Source: Prorocentrum cordatum (taxonomy: Eukaryota; Sar; Dinophyceae; Prorocentrales; Prorocentraceae). From it: a DNA stretch of 64,000 bases. A program made the position numbers and the translations under genes. Under the pieces are notes generated by a model that saw only the letters and a list, made by a program, of their open reading frames with translations, was not told the DNA's origin and searched no databases. Every line of letters begins with the position of its first letter. Position 1 is the stretch's first letter. Shown here piece after piece: positions 1 through 9,819 of the stretch. Where the stretch lies: the NCBI GenBank assembly GCA_963575745.1, contig CAUYUJ010014002.1:413320-477319 (forward strand). Reading direction: 5' to 3'.

Positions 1-199
1 GAGAGAGAGAGAGAGAGGCAGAGATAGAGGCAGAGAGAGAGAGGCACAGAGAGAGAGGCAGAGAGAGAGAGAGGCAGAGAGAGAGGCAGAGAGAGAGGCA
101 GAGAGAGAGAGAGAGGCAGGGAAAGAGAGGCAGAGACAGAGAGAGGGCAGAGAGAGAGAGAGAGAGACAGAGAGAGCAGAGAGAGAGAGAGAGAGGCAG
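1..199. repeat. GA-rich microsatellite
   Basis: Imperfect (GA)n broken every 12-20 bases by GGCA, giving a GAGAGGCA rhythm. It runs off the left edge. No gene signal. Confidence 0.9.
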
Positions 200-759
200 C
201 TCAGTCACACTTAAATCCAGATTCGTCCTCACCGAGTCCCACCACCAAGGGAGCGCCAGCAAGGAGATGCACATACGGGGATCCCCACGCAGTGAATAAT
301 TATTTGTGTGTATTTATTTGTGTGTCCTAATTTCCCTTTATATAGGGCGAGGATGTACCTATCGCTCCCGAGCGTTCTGGAGCGCTCTCGGAGCTTCCCG
401 GACCGCTCCGACACGGCCGCGGCGCCCGATCTCCTGGGCCGACGAGTTTTCAGGCTCTCCCGATTCAAAACTCCCCATACGACGCTCATCCTTATCCTGG
501 CTTCCGTCTTAGCGTTGCGAAGCAAATGCGCATGACGCCAGAAGTCTGCATGGGCTTGCCCCCCCCCCCCCCCGGGCAAGGACCGTGCGGGTCGACCCGG
601 ACTGCGTCTTCTTCCCGGGGAGGTTGCGCTGGGTGCTCAGCGGGCGCCGGGAGGAGGCCAGCCCGCAGAGGGAATCCCTTGAGATGCGACGTTGCCAAAA
701 AGAAAGCTTCCTGCCAGAAGACTGCCGACCCCCTCGGGTCATGAACAAATCACGACGGA
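200..759. other. Unassigned stretch with partial family-3 repeat and a C run
   Basis: No convincing gene. Positions 296-345 carry the AT-rich tail of the dispersed TATTTGTGTGTATTTATTTG family (family 3), here truncated. A run of 15 C lies at 559-573. The open frames on both strands have no family resemblance and GC-driven composition. Confidence 0.5.
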
Positions 760-880
760 GGGCTTGGTACCGTTTCCTGGGGCACTTGCTGGGCCCCCGG
801 GCCCTGGATCGTCAGACAGTGATGAAGGCTGAGTGACCGCTCCCAGGCAATGGGTCGAAATTGCCAGGGGTCCACGTTTC
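760..880 (+). repeat. Dispersed repeat family 4, diverged copy
   Basis: Matches, with drift, the family seen best at 6845-7015: a GGGCCC block, then GGACCGTC/GGATCGTC, a GATGAA core, CCCAGG/CCTGGGG and a GGGTCGA element. Family 4 occurs about ten times in this window in both orientations. Function unknown. Confidence 0.5.
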
Positions 881-1079
881 TAGGCCTCCCAGACGGGGTC
901 GGAGTAGATGTGGTCGAGGGATCGCGCCGCATCGCCGATGCATCGGCGATGCCGCTCGATGCGGAGCCCGACTTTCGCCGCGTCAATGGCGCCAATGCAT
1001 CGCCCGCATCGCCGGTGCATCGCCGATGCGGCGCGATTCTTCGACCCCATCTACTCGGACCCCATCTAGGAGGTCTCTA
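881..1079. mobile_element. MITE family 1, copy 1 (7-bp TSD)
   Basis: A 199-bp palindromic element with ends TAGGCCTCCCAGACGGGGTC and, inverted, GACCCCATCTAGGAGGTCTC. The terminal inverted repeats extend about 60 bp with mismatches. The interior is built of CATCGCCGATGC-type units. The flanks ACGTTTC (874-880) and ACGTTGT (1080-1086) fit a diverged 7-bp target-site duplication. Copies 2 and 3 are at 17884 and 60437 with the same boundary. No transposase is encoded, so a non-autonomous DNA transposon is the simplest reading; the superfamily is not assigned. Confidence 0.8.
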
Positions 1080-1434
1080 ACGTTGTGACGAATCCTGGCG
1101 TCGGGGGGGTGGGCAGGGCGCTTTCTGACTCCTCCGGGCCGATTCGAGTCGATTTCCGAGCCTCAGGATCGTTTTCTCCGCCCCTCCTTCCCATGTGTCT
1201 CGCACTGCATGTTGCCCAGACCCGATTTCCGAGGCCGCGGCCTTGTCCACCTGGTCTCAGCTGGGCCTGGACGGTGTCTGCAGAGGTGGTCGTATTGTAT
1301 CGTGCCAGTTCGATCCGACTCGATGCGAGCATTCCGATTCGCGATTCCGATCCCGAGTTCGCCCCATCCGACTCCTGTTGATTCGATGTTCCAGTCGACT
1401 TCTGCCGATTTCTTCCGATCTTCGGGGGACGAAG
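1080..1434. repeat. GATTCGATCCGA-rich dispersed repeat, copy 1
   Basis: No gene seen. From about 1290 to 1430 the DNA is a patchwork of GATTCGAT, TTCCGATC and TCGACTTCTGCCGATTTC words. These recur at 2205-2365 and 4080-4290, so this is a dispersed or locally spread degenerate repeat. Confidence 0.5.
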
Positions 1435-1582
1435 TCTATACATATCCACTGCTCCCTGGCCAGGCCCATCCTGAACCCAGGAGCTGTGCATACGCCCTCC
1501 TGGCCACGCCAGGAGGGCGCAGCGTATACACAGCTGCTGTGTTCAGGATGGGCCTGGCCAGGGAGCAGTGGATATGTATAGA
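1435..1582. repeat. 148-bp near-perfect palindrome
   Basis: The outer arms, 1435-1476 and 1541-1582, are 42 bp and perfectly complementary, beginning TCTATACATATCCACTGC. The inner 64 bp continue the inverted symmetry with few mismatches around CCTCCTGGCC/GGCCAGGAGG-type sequence. As single-stranded DNA or RNA it would form one long hairpin. The end motif ATATCCACTGC links it to the family-8 hairpins at 3876-4000 and 5717-5895. It may be a foldback element; no target duplication is evident. Confidence 0.9.
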
Positions 1583-1589
1583 TTGCGTC

Positions 1590-1950
1590 GCCCTAGATCT
1601 GGCTTCGCTCCGGGGGAGGAGGGAGGATCTTCGTCGACGACGGCGCTGGCGGCGACGACGGCCTCTGGCGGCGACGTCGGCGGCGGCGACTGCGCCCACG
1701 GCGACGTCGACGGGGGGGGCGAGGCCGGCCGCAGGCCTCGACCCTCGAGCTGGAGGGACCCCACCCGAGGAGGAGGAGGGAGGAGGCAGGAGGAGAAGGG
1801 AGGAGGCAGGAGGGAGGGAGGAGAGGAGGGAGGGAGGGAGGGAGGGAGGAGGAGGAGGGAGGGAGGGAGGAGGGAGGAGGAGGGAGGGAGGAGGGAGGAG
1901 GGAGGAGGGAGGGAGGAGGGCGGGAGGAGGAGGAGGCAGCGACGCCGCGA
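1590..1950. repeat. GGCGGCGAC and GGGAGGA repeats
   Basis: 1600-1735 is rich in GGCGGCGACG/GACGAC words. 1752-1935 is an imperfect (GGGAGGA)n/(GGA)n block. The long open frames across it encode only Arg/Gly/Glu-rich or Pro/Ser-rich low-complexity peptide and are not taken as genes. Confidence 0.85.
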
Positions 1951-2365
1951 GGGGCCTGGGACCCCCCCGGGGGGCCCGGAACCCCCCTCGGGGGGGACCC
2001 CCAGGCTGGGCCAGCTTCGACGAAGTCGGACAGTGTTCGACGGCTCACGTCGACGATTGCGACGACGTTCGACGGAGTCGGGCGACGTGCGACGACGGTC
2101 GATCGGTCAACGATTGCGACCACTTTCGACGACGTCGGACGACTCACGACGACGTTCGACGGCTGAGGATTTCAGTAACGAGTCCCACCAGAGGGCACGC
2201 GGATTGTGCCTGCCGATTCGGATTCCGATCAGGCTTCCGTCCATCCGGTTTCTGGCTCGATCCGACTCGGCCCTGCCGATTTGGATTTGGCAACCGACTT
2301 CTGCCGGTTTCTGCCGACTCGATTCTCAGGTCGGCCCGACTCGATGTATCGATTCGACGCTGGGG
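1950..2365. repeat. CGACGA-rich DNA followed by GATTCGATCCGA repeat, copy 2
   Basis: 2010-2180 is a degenerate GACGACGTTCGACGG array. 2205-2365 repeats the GATTCGGATTCCGATC and CTGCCGATT words of 1290-1430. No gene seen. Confidence 0.6.
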
Positions 2366-2554
2366 CCGCTTGTGTGGGAACAAGGATACGGTCCAAGATT
2401 GTGGGGTTTCCTTGCTTTCCCGTGCGGCCAGAGAAGGACGGCCGAGTACGGACTAGCTGTAGGCCGCTAGAAACTCCAGAGCTTCTAAAATATTATCCTG
2501 AGCCACTCGCACCATGACTAGTACTCTCGCCATAGCATTGGACGATCGCGACCG

Positions 2555-3010
2555 CTAGACCCCATCTGTCAGCCGCGTTTCTCGAGCCGGAACGATCTGA
2601 AAGGATGCGGGCGAAAACGCCCAGTGCGGAACAGCTGCGACGCCAGTATCTCCCAGGCGGTCCTGAACACCAGGCTCGCAAGCTGTCCGTATTGGGCGTT
2701 GTCGCCTCCTTTTTTCGGGCCCTGGGGCCCTCACGGATCGATCTGGCTCGAGAAGTGCTGCAGACAGATGGGGTCTAAGGAGCCCCGTCGTGATTGTTGC
2801 GCGCGTTTTCGCCCATTTTCGGGCCCTGGGGCCCTCATGGATCGATCTGGCTCGAGACAGGCTTCAGAGAGATGGGGTCCAAGGGACCCCGTCGTGATTT
2901 TTGTGTGACGTTGGATCTCAGGGTCGACGCGCCAACAGATCTGGCTCGAGAAGTGCTGCAGAAAGATGGGGTCTAAGGGACCCCGTCGTGATTTTTGCGC
3001 GACGTCGGTT
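2555..3010 (+). repeat. Three tandem ~100-bp units plus one inverted unit
   Basis: Three direct units each contain GATCTGGCTCGAGA, then CAGA(C/A/G)AGATGGGGTC, then CCCCGTCGTGATT (about 2735-2805, 2835-2905, 2935-3005). The first two are preceded by GGGCCCTGGGGCCCTCA. An inverted partial unit lies at 2555-2625 (GACCCCATCTGTCAG…TCTCGAGCC). The CCCCGTCGTGAT end relates it to family 4. Confidence 0.75.
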
Positions 3011-3561
3011 CTCCGGGCCAGCGCGCCAGCATCACGCACTGAGCCCCAGGCTATGGTGTGCAGATCCTCCTGGCGTCGGCCAGGATGGTCCGCCTTCCCA
3101 AACCTCCGACGTCTTGTTTTTTCAAGATGACGTCGTTTTCTTATTCATTGTTTGGCCGATCGGCGCGGGCCCTATCGGGCCCTCGCACCCCGCCCCTGGA
3201 GTAGATCTTGGCTGTTTGGGGCGCCTGCTTCGAGCAGGTGGAGCCCATCCCCCAGAGGACGCACGGTTGCAGACAGTCGCACTAAGCAGAGGCCTGGAGC
3301 CAGAACCCCCCCCCGCCTCCCCCCCCTTCCGCCCAGTGTCGAAACGCCGAACAAGACAACGCTCACTGCGGTGCCCCTGGAAGTCCCGACCCAGTCACCA
3401 GGGCTGGAGCTGCGTCCCGAGGCGTTTTGAGACGATCCTTGGGCTCGGCGAGAGCCCCTGGGGGCCGAACGCGGCCGAGCACCTCCAGTCGTGATGGTCT
3501 GCCGGGAGGCGAGCACGTCCGGCCCTGGCCCTGCCGTGGCGGTGGCGTGCTTCCTGCGCAG
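3011..3561. other. Unassigned intergenic or intron DNA
   Basis: No repeat array and no recognisable gene. Short frames exist on both strands but lack conserved motifs. The last bases, CTTCCTGCGCAG ending at 3561, look like the 3' splice site of the exon that follows. Confidence 0.4.
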
Positions 3562-3711
3562 GCCGAGAACGGGGTCTACATGACGGGCTGCGCGGAGGAC
3601 GACTCGCCCATCCAGGTGCTCTCGAGGCGGGCCGTGGAGGCCTTCGGCGAGGGCTCGGGGCGCTGCGGGGAGGCCCCGGGGCGGATCCACCTGCAGCCGA
3701 GCGGCGGCGAG
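3562..3711 (+). CDS. Candidate exon 1 of unknown gene X
   Basis: Function not recognised. The frame starts right after a pyrimidine-containing CTTCCTGCGCAG and runs 50 codons (AENGVYMTGCAEDDSPIQVL…QPSGGE). Nearly every third codon position is G or C, unlike the flanking DNA. The 3' end is placed at GAG|GAC because the sequence GAGGACGCC there (3709-3717) is repeated exactly at the acceptor of the next candidate exon (5146-5154). The join is then phase 0 and stays open. Upstream and downstream exons are not identified. It could be a chance GC-rich frame, but composition, splice site and junction repeat agree. Confidence 0.5.
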
Positions 3712-3717
3712 GACGCC

Positions 3718-3810
3718 GGGTGCACTCCTCCTCCTCCTCCTCCTCCTCCTCCTTTTCCTCCTCCTCCTCCTCCTCCTCCTCCTTTTCATCCTCTTCCTCC
3801 TCCTCCTCCA
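3718..3810. repeat. (CTC)n trinucleotide block
   Basis: CCTCCT repeat, about 85 bp with TTTT and TCAT interruptions, inside the presumed intron of gene X. The poly-Pro/Ser frames across it are not genes. Confidence 0.9.
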
Positions 3811-3875
3811 CCTGCAGCGCGGATCCACCTGCAGCGAGCGGCCCTCTTGCGGCGTCCACTTGGGGCGAGATTTGC

Positions 3876-4000
3876 ATCCATGTCCACGGCGTCTAGGATT
3901 GTTGTTGAAGGGATGGCAAGAGCCCTAGACGAAGTGGATGTGGATAAATAGAAAGATCTTGCTCTGGTAGAGGCCACATCTTATCCATATCCATTGCGTC
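3876..4000. repeat. Family-8 hairpins (ATCCATGTCCAC type)
   Basis: ATCCATGTCCACGGCGTCTA at 3877-3896 is inverted at about 3925-3947 (TAGACGAAGTGGATGTGGAT), giving a hairpin of about 70 bp. A further half-unit, TATCCATATCCATTGCGTC, follows at about 3980. Related pairs are at 5717-5895, and the outer motif is shared with the 1435-1582 palindrome. Confidence 0.7.
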
Positions 4001-4039
4001 AGCTTTCTACGGTAGGGGGTCAGACAAGTGTAGACGGAG

Positions 4040-4295
4040 TTGTTATGAATTCAATTCTTGCCCACATCCGTGTCGGCTGATGGAGCCGGTTCAGCATTGG
4101 TTCTGGCCGGCTCGATCCGATTCGGTTTTGAGTTTTCCCGTCGATCCGGTGCGGCCTGACGTCTGCAAGGCGTTGCTGTGCATTCTGGCGCAACCGGTCC
4201 GATTCGTTGTTGGCTCCGTGTCGATGCAGCCCCATCCGACAAGAATGTCGATTCGATCAAATTTCGCGATTCGATGCTGGCTGATCCTGTCCTTC
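4040..4295. repeat. GATTCGATCCGA repeat, copy 3
   Basis: The same words as at 1290-1430 and 2205-2365 (TCGATCCGATTCGG, CCGATTCG, TCGATTCGATC). No gene seen. Confidence 0.55.
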
Positions 4296-4748
4296 GTCAG
4301 AATGGCGATTGGTGTGGCGCTTTCGGCGCGGGCGCGGGAGATGGGGGGAGGGCAAACTCACGCAAGCATGCAGGCCGCTGCTGTGGCATCGCACGCAAGG
4401 ATCGGCAAGCCGCGCACCCGAGGTCACTCCTGGATGTCAGACGATCTGAATTTTACAAGGCGCGGCCTCCGAGCTCCTTTCTTCCCGGATCCGTTTATGA
4501 TGGTCTGGATGTCGAGATTTGGGGAGAGGCCTGGATTTGGCAAGCAACATCATGTTGTCGGAGATTGGCCGCCGTCCATCTTGTTCGCGTCGCAAGGGCT
4601 CTGTGCTGGAGCGGCCGTCGCGACCAACACGGGGCAGCCCCGCTGGGCCACGGGGCCAGCACGGGGTCCCATCGGCCCCGTTTGGCTCCCGAGGGCCTGG
4701 GCTCCCCCTGGGGGCTCCCGAGAGGGGTCACACAGCAGGCCCGCCAAA

Positions 4749-4750
<2 letters not shown>
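4296..4750. other. Unassigned stretch
   Basis: Non-repetitive, GC-rich, with open frames on both strands that match no family I know and have no splice-site support. Confidence 0.4.
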
Positions 4751-4824
<74 letters not shown>

Positions 4825-4826
4825 TG
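4751..4826. repeat. (GT)n dinucleotide block
   Basis: About 37 uninterrupted GT units. Within the presumed gene X intron. Confidence 0.95.
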
Positions 4827-5148
4827 ACCGCCGCAATTTTTTTTTGCGCGTGAATCTCTCAAGCTCTCCGCCGCCTCTGGCGGTGTTCGTTGCGAGCAGG
4901 AACACAGCAAAGCCACATACACTGCCGCTTTGAAGACATGCTCCGCGTGCGGATCATGTATAATAAAAATTCAGGGAGTCATATCATTAAAGCAACGATG
5001 AGCTCATGCATACATTTATTCATGAAGTAGTCATGTAGTAAGATCATAAATGTTAAGACATCCTATGTATTAAAAGCTGCCCTGTAATTGGGCGCGGCCC
5101 CTCGGGGGTCGTGCCCGTGGGGTCACTCCTTCGGGCGCGCGGCCGGAG
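4827..5148. other. AT-rich pocket and exon approach
   Basis: 4955-5080 is strikingly AT-rich for this window (ATAATAAAAATTC, CATACATTTATTCATG). The rest is GC-rich and ends in GGCCGGAG, the presumed acceptor for the exon at 5149. Confidence 0.5.
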
Positions 5149-5301
5149 GACGCCCCCGTGCACTGGTGCCTCTCCGTGGTGCTGGGCGTGCGGCAGGTCT
5201 CGGACCGGAGGCTGCTGCTGGACTCGCGCTGCGGCGCGCGCGACGTGGCGGGCTGCGCCCAGGGCCACGTGGCGTTCCACCCCCTCGAGACGGAGGAGAG
5301 T
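5149..5301 (+). CDS. Candidate exon 2 of unknown gene X
   Basis: Function not recognised. The open frame (DAPVHWCLSVVLGVRQVSDR…GHVAFHPLETE) has almost only G/C in third codon positions. It begins at AG|GAC, the same junction style as the ribB exons downstream. GAGGACGCC at 5146-5154 duplicates the donor of the exon ending at 3711, and the two exons join in phase 0. The segment is rich in hydrophobic and Arg/Asp residues, with three Cys (one in WCLSVVLGV, two in the C-terminal half). The 3' end is uncertain: GAG|GAGAGT is one possible donor. An inverted-repeat element starts 45 bp further on. Confidence 0.55.
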
Positions 5302-5345
5302 CCGAGCGGAAAGACGCACTCGAAGAAGAGAGCAATAGCAGAGAC

Positions 5346-5495
5346 ATAAACTTGGGGCGCTCCGCGCGGATTTCTTGGATCCGCGCCTGGGCCCCCCGGC
5401 GGCGCCTCCGGCGCCGCCCCTGGCGCGCTCCGCGCGCCAGGGAGGGGGGTCCAGCGCGAATCCGAGCAATCCGCGCGGAGCGCCAGAAGTTTATG
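5346..5495. mobile_element. Family-5 inverted-repeat element, copy 1
   Basis: Ends CATAAACTTGGGGCGCTCCG and, inverted, CGGAGCGCCAGAAGTTTATG. The symmetry continues inward (CCGCGCGGATT, CTGG…CCAG, GGCGCC core), making a foldback of about 150 bp. A second copy with the same internal order is at 60645-60795. No coding capacity; a MITE or other foldback element is inferred. No clear target duplication. Confidence 0.75.
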
Positions 5496-5539
5496 TTTAT
5501 GTGGTTTTTTCTTGTTCTATACGCCCAGACCCGCATCGG

Positions 5540-5700
5540 GCTGTGACAAAAATCACGACGGGAGGCTCTCAGCAGTTCTCGGCCTCCAGAGGGGGCCTCA
5601 CGGGGCCCAGGGCCACCAAAAAACGTCTCGGGATGAAACGTTGGCCCTAAGGAAGGGTCGCGGGATTTCTGCGGACCCCTCGGGGCGAAGGAGCCAGAGC
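5540..5700 (+). repeat. Family-4 dispersed repeat
   Basis: Contains AAAATCACGACGGGAGG, TTCTCGGCCTCCAG, GGGCCTCACGGGGCCC and CTCGGGATGAAACG in the family order. A degenerate copy ends near 5690. Confidence 0.75.
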
Positions 5701-5716
5701 GGGAAGATACACCGAT

Positions 5717-5895
5717 GCAGGCAATATTTATTTCCATGCCCACTGCGTCTTGGAGTGTCTGGGAAGGGGCCCACAAATTCCGAGGCGCAGTAGATACGGA
5801 TGAAAATCGAGCCTGTAGGCGCCAGATCTTGATCCAGATCCACTGCGCCTCTGTTGCCTGGAGAGGGGAACCCGAAACTCCAAGACGCAGTGGAG
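5717..5895. repeat. Two adjacent family-8 hairpins
   Basis: Hairpin one pairs TTTCCATGCCCACTGCGTCT (from 5729) with the inverse of a diverged copy near 5780-5808. Hairpin two pairs GATCCAGATCCACTGCGCCT (from about 5831) with CTCCAAGACGCAGTGGAGAT at about 5878-5897. All four arms share the TCCACTGCGTCT core. Confidence 0.7.
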
Positions 5896-5929
5896 ATGGA
5901 TACAAAGCTTGCCCGCAACCCAGACCCCT

Positions 5930-6080
5930 TCGGGTCGTGACCAAAATCACGACTGGAGGTTTTCGGCCTGCAGGGGGGCCTCACAAGGCCCTGGACCGTC
6001 AAAAGACGACCCTGGATGAAAAACCGTTCCCTGAAGAAAGGGACGGGATTTCCAGGGACCCCGTAATGAAGGAATCAATT
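5930..6080 (+). repeat. Family-4 dispersed repeat
   Basis: Good copy: AAAATCACGACTGGAGG, TTTTCGGCCTGCAGG, CTGGACCGTCAAAAGACGAC, CTGGATGAAAAACCG, GGGACGGGAT and GGACCCCGTAATGA. Only about 35 bp from the preceding hairpin pair. Confidence 0.8.
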
Positions 6081-6533
6081 AAGACATTGGATGTCTGGGG
6101 CCGATGCCACTTCTGGCCCCTCGTCGCCATGGCTGGTGTCGCCTTGAAGCATAGGTATTGGTCAGAACGCGCCCGGGGAGAGGTCCCGGGTACCGAAAAA
6201 CGTCCCCGGGTACCGAAAAACGTCGGAAATGACGTCGGAAATATGCCCGTGTACCGAACAACGTCGGAAATGACGTCGGAAATAACGTCCCCCCCCCCCT
6301 GCAGAGCGAAGCTTGAGCGAGCTCAAGTCCACGCTCTCAGAAACTCACACGCCGGTTCGGCGGGTGGGTCAGAACGCGCCCGGGGAGAGGTCCTGGGAGC
6401 AGCGGTGTCGGTGTGTCTTCGCCCCCCAAGGAGAGCTTCAATCGGTGCGTGAGGGGCGCCCACAGCGCCACCCTGGCGAGAGTCGGCGTGTGACCGGGCC
6501 GAGGGTTGCCGCGAGGCTCCTCTCTCGCTTGTA
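6081..6533. repeat. Short tandem ACCGAAAAACGTC/GGAAATGACGTC units in unassigned DNA
   Basis: 6188-6290 holds repeated words GGGTACCGAAAAACGTC and GTCGGAAATGACGTCGGAAA (two to three copies each). GGTCAGAACGCGCCCGGGGA occurs at 6161 and again at 6367. The rest shows no gene. Confidence 0.7.
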
Positions 6534-6634
6534 GTGAGGGAGGGAGGGAGGGAGGGAGGGAGAGGGAGGGAGGGAGAGGGAGGGAGGGAGGGAGAGGGAG
6601 GGAGAGGGAGGGAGGGAGGGAGGGAGGGAGGGAG
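6534..6634. repeat. (GGGA)n block
   Basis: About 100 bp of GGGA/GGGAGA tetranucleotide repeat. Confidence 0.95.
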
Positions 6635-6844
6635 CCGAAGCGTTGGGCCGAAGCCCTCGTGGTATCTGACAGATAGGCAGTGTGGAATTGTGCCGCCCGC
6701 GGGGCGCCTCCCACGATCTTGAGAGCTTTTGCCCGCGCCGGTGGCGCCCAATGTGGCGCGCCCCGCTGGGATCCGGGGCAGCGCTTTGGGGGGGGCGGGC
6801 TTCACAGAAGCTGCATCGATGCCCAGCCACCCAGAGATCCAACG

Positions 6845-7015
6845 TATTGAAAAAATCAAGACGGAGGTTTTTCTCCATTTTCTGCCTCTAGGGGCCCTCG
6901 CCGGGCCCCGGGACCGTCAAAAAACGACTCAGGATGAAAAACCGGTCCTGGGGAATGGGTCGAGACTTCGGGGGACCGCGTATTGAAAAAATCACGACAT
7001 CGGATCTCTGGGCAC
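6845..7015 (+). repeat. Family-4 dispersed repeat, best copy
   Basis: Order seen: ATTGAAAAAATCAAGACGGA, GCCTCTAGGGGCCCTCGC, GGGACCGTCAAAAAACGAC, CAGGATGAAAAACCGG, TCCTGGGGAATGGGTCGAGA, GGGGGACCGCG, then again ATTGAAAAAATCACGACA. The repeated ATTGAAAAAATCA(A/C)GAC at both ends may mark a unit of about 130 bp. Confidence 0.8.
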
Positions 7016-7794
7016 CCGTCATCGCCGCGATGGACCTGACAGCGCGCCCCGCCCAGGAACGAGCGGATTCGCCATCGGGGGGCCCATGCCGCCGATCTGT
7101 CGGCGACGGATCGCCGATTTTTCCATGTCGATGGTTCTCCCCTCTGAGCCGGTCCACCCCCATCGCTTCCCCTCAGGGAAGGAAATTCGGAGAATTCGTG
7201 GCTGGGTTGCACCGGATGCTCTCCCGTGCAGAGCCGCTGGCGAGGCGTACGGCCTGCGATGGAACAAGGGCGTCGCGCGCGCCTTTGGCCGTCTTTCCAC
7301 CCCCAGTGCCCCGCTCGTGCACCGCGCGCCCACAGGCCCGATCGGGGACCACATCTTTCGGCTACACTTGAATTGTTCAAGCTTGGTTCAGCCCAGAAAT
7401 TCAGAATCCTAGGCCTCAGGATGGGCATCGCAGTGGTCGGCGGGGAGGTCGTCCAGAGGAGGGCGTCCTCTGCCCCAGCAGGGCAGCCGCGCGGAGCCAG
7501 GTGCTCGACCCCCCCCCCCCCCCCGGATACGCTCCGTAAGTACGGCCTGGAAGAATGCAAGGCGCCACGTCAGAGTGGCCCCATCGCCAGAGAGACCTCC
7601 GGTGCGCGGCTCTCGGTGGGCGCGCGGGGGGCCGACGCAGATCACGCAGGCCGCTGTCGTCTTCCTGCATGTGACGGTGTGCCACTGGAGTGCGAAAGAC
7701 CCCTTCTTGCACCCGGGCCAATCTTGCGTGTATAGCCGAGTCCTCGGCTTGGTGCGGCCCTCCCGCGTCTACCGCCTTGCCCTGTCCCCTCCTC
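7016..7794. other. Unassigned stretch
   Basis: Mixed-composition DNA with a C run at 7510-7523. Frames exist on both strands (for example + 7575-7790) but show no domain, no clear splice sites and no consistent codon bias. I see no supportable gene. Confidence 0.4.
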
Positions 7795-7847
7795 GGTCTC
7801 CTCCTCCTCCTCCTCCTCCTCCTCCTCCTCCTCCTCCTCCTCCTCGG
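7795..7847. repeat. (CTC)n block
   Basis: CCTCCT repeat of about 50 bp. Confidence 0.95.
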
Positions 7848-8138
7848 CTCGCCGCTTCCTGCCGTCCCCCGGAGGCGCGGCCAGTCAAGACAACAGCGGT
7901 TCTTCCGCGTGGCCCAAATCCACTCGAAGTCCATCCCCGGCCTTCTTCCGGGGTCCACCCTGACCGGGGGCGACGAGACACCCCCAGGAGACCCAACCAT
8001 GACGAGAAGCGCCAAGGGATGTAGCCGTTGTCTGGGCTGGCCCTCCTTCGATTCCTCTCTGCTGCTTGTCTTCCTCTCCTCCACGTGTCCCTCCCTCTCC
8101 CCCGCCCTGCCCCCTCCTCGCCTTCCCCATCTTCTCTT

Positions 8139-8310
8139 CCCCTCCTCCTCCTCCTCCTCCTCCTCCTCCTCCTCCTCCTCCTCCTCCTCCTCCTCCCTCC
8201 CCCGCCGACCCGGGTTGGAGAGCTCCCTCCTCCTCCTCCTCCTCCTCCTCCTCCTCCTCCTCCTCCTCCTCCCTCCTCCTCCTCCTCCTCCTCCTCCTCC
8301 TCCTCCTCCA
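8139..8310. repeat. (CTC)n double block
   Basis: Three CTC runs separated by CCCCCGCCGACCCGGG…GAGCTCC and a CCCT break. The Leu/Pro/Ser runs in every frame explain the long open frames here. Confidence 0.95.
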
Positions 8311-8931
8311 TCCCCCCCCCGCTTTCGTCGCCCCCCCCGTTGGAGTCAAATGGTCCTGCAACCAGGGCACGTGGGGGGCGCGCGTCAGACTGCAGAGACG
8401 GCATGCCGATCACCCGTCGAAGCCGCGTCCGACCGACCTCCTCCTCCCCCCTTCCCTCCCCTCGCACCCCGCAGCGCACTCGGATCGATGCCAACCGTGC
8501 CCTTGCCCGTGCCCGCAGGGAAGCCCGCGCCCGCAGGGGCCCGCGCTCCCTGGACCGCTGGAGGCGTACTTCGAGGCTCCATCTTCCCGCAGGCTGATGG
8601 CAGCCTGGAGGGACGCCATTCTGGCGACGGGGTCATTTCTCTGTTTCCTTGATCCATCAAGCCCTCATCGAGCACGCACCTTGCGAAGCCGCGCGTCGCA
8701 TCATCATTACCCCTCGCACCCTCGAGACCTCTCCAAACTGCTCTCGAGGCCCGCAAGAGACCGCTCCAGAGCCCCCGCCCAGACAAAGATCGCGCGGTGC
8801 CCCGGAGGAGTCCCCTGTGGCACCTCCTGGACCGCGCGTCTCGGCCAATCAGGCCACCCAGCGCGGGGACGTGAGGTCGACTACGCCTCGCGCTCCAGCG
8901 CCTGGCCTGGAGAGGCTCGGCATACATATTA
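8311..8931. other. Unassigned stretch, possible exon near 8511-8630
   Basis: After TGCCCGCAG (ending at 8519) a + frame reads …GPLEAYFEAPSSRRLMAAWR…, which could be an exon, but codon bias is weak and no partner exon is seen. Nothing else recognised. Confidence 0.25.
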
Positions 8932-9714
8932 TAGACATATCGATGTACACATGTCTGTATGTGTATGCATGTATGCATGTATGTATATACGCATGTATGC
9001 ATGAATGCATGTATGCATGTATGCATGCATGCATGCATGCATGTATGTATGCATGTATGCATGTATGCGTACATGAATGTATGCATGCATGTATGTATGC
9101 ATGTATGCATGTACGTATGTATGTATGCATGTATGTATACATGTTTGTTTGTACATATGTATGTATGTATGTCTGTCTGTCTGTCTGTCTGTATGTATGT
9201 ATGTATGTATGTGTGTATGTATGTATGTATGGATGTGTGTATGTATGTATGTATGAAATGTATGTATGTATGTATGTATGTATGTATGTATGTATGTATG
9301 TATGTATGTATGTATGTGTGTAGTTATGTATGTGTTTATGTATGTATGTATGTATGTATGTATGTGTGTCTATATGCCTGTGTGTGTATGTATGTATGCA
9401 TGCATGTATGTATTTATGCATGTGAGTATGTGTTTATGTATGAATGTACGTATGTGTGCACGCATGCATGTATGTATGTATGTATATATGTGTCCATGCA
9501 TATGCGCATGTATATATGAGTATATGCATACACACATGTATGAATGTAGGTAGGTAGGTTGGTAGATAGGTAGGTAGTGAGGTATGTATGTATATATGTA
9601 TGCATGTATGTATATATGTATGCATGTATAGGTATACGCTTCCGTATATGTATATGTGTGTACATGTGTGATTATTTACACATGCATGTCTGCATGTATG
9701 CATATATGTATGTA

Positions 9715-9765
<51 letters not shown>

Positions 9766-9776
9766 GTGTGTGTGCA

Positions 9777-9819
<43 letters not shown>

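Noticed and set aside
5149-5301. Exosome RNase PH-type subunit for gene X exon 2
   Set aside because: A loose 'hydrophobic strand – LLLD' pattern was considered, but the spacing and flanking residues do not fit well enough to name it.
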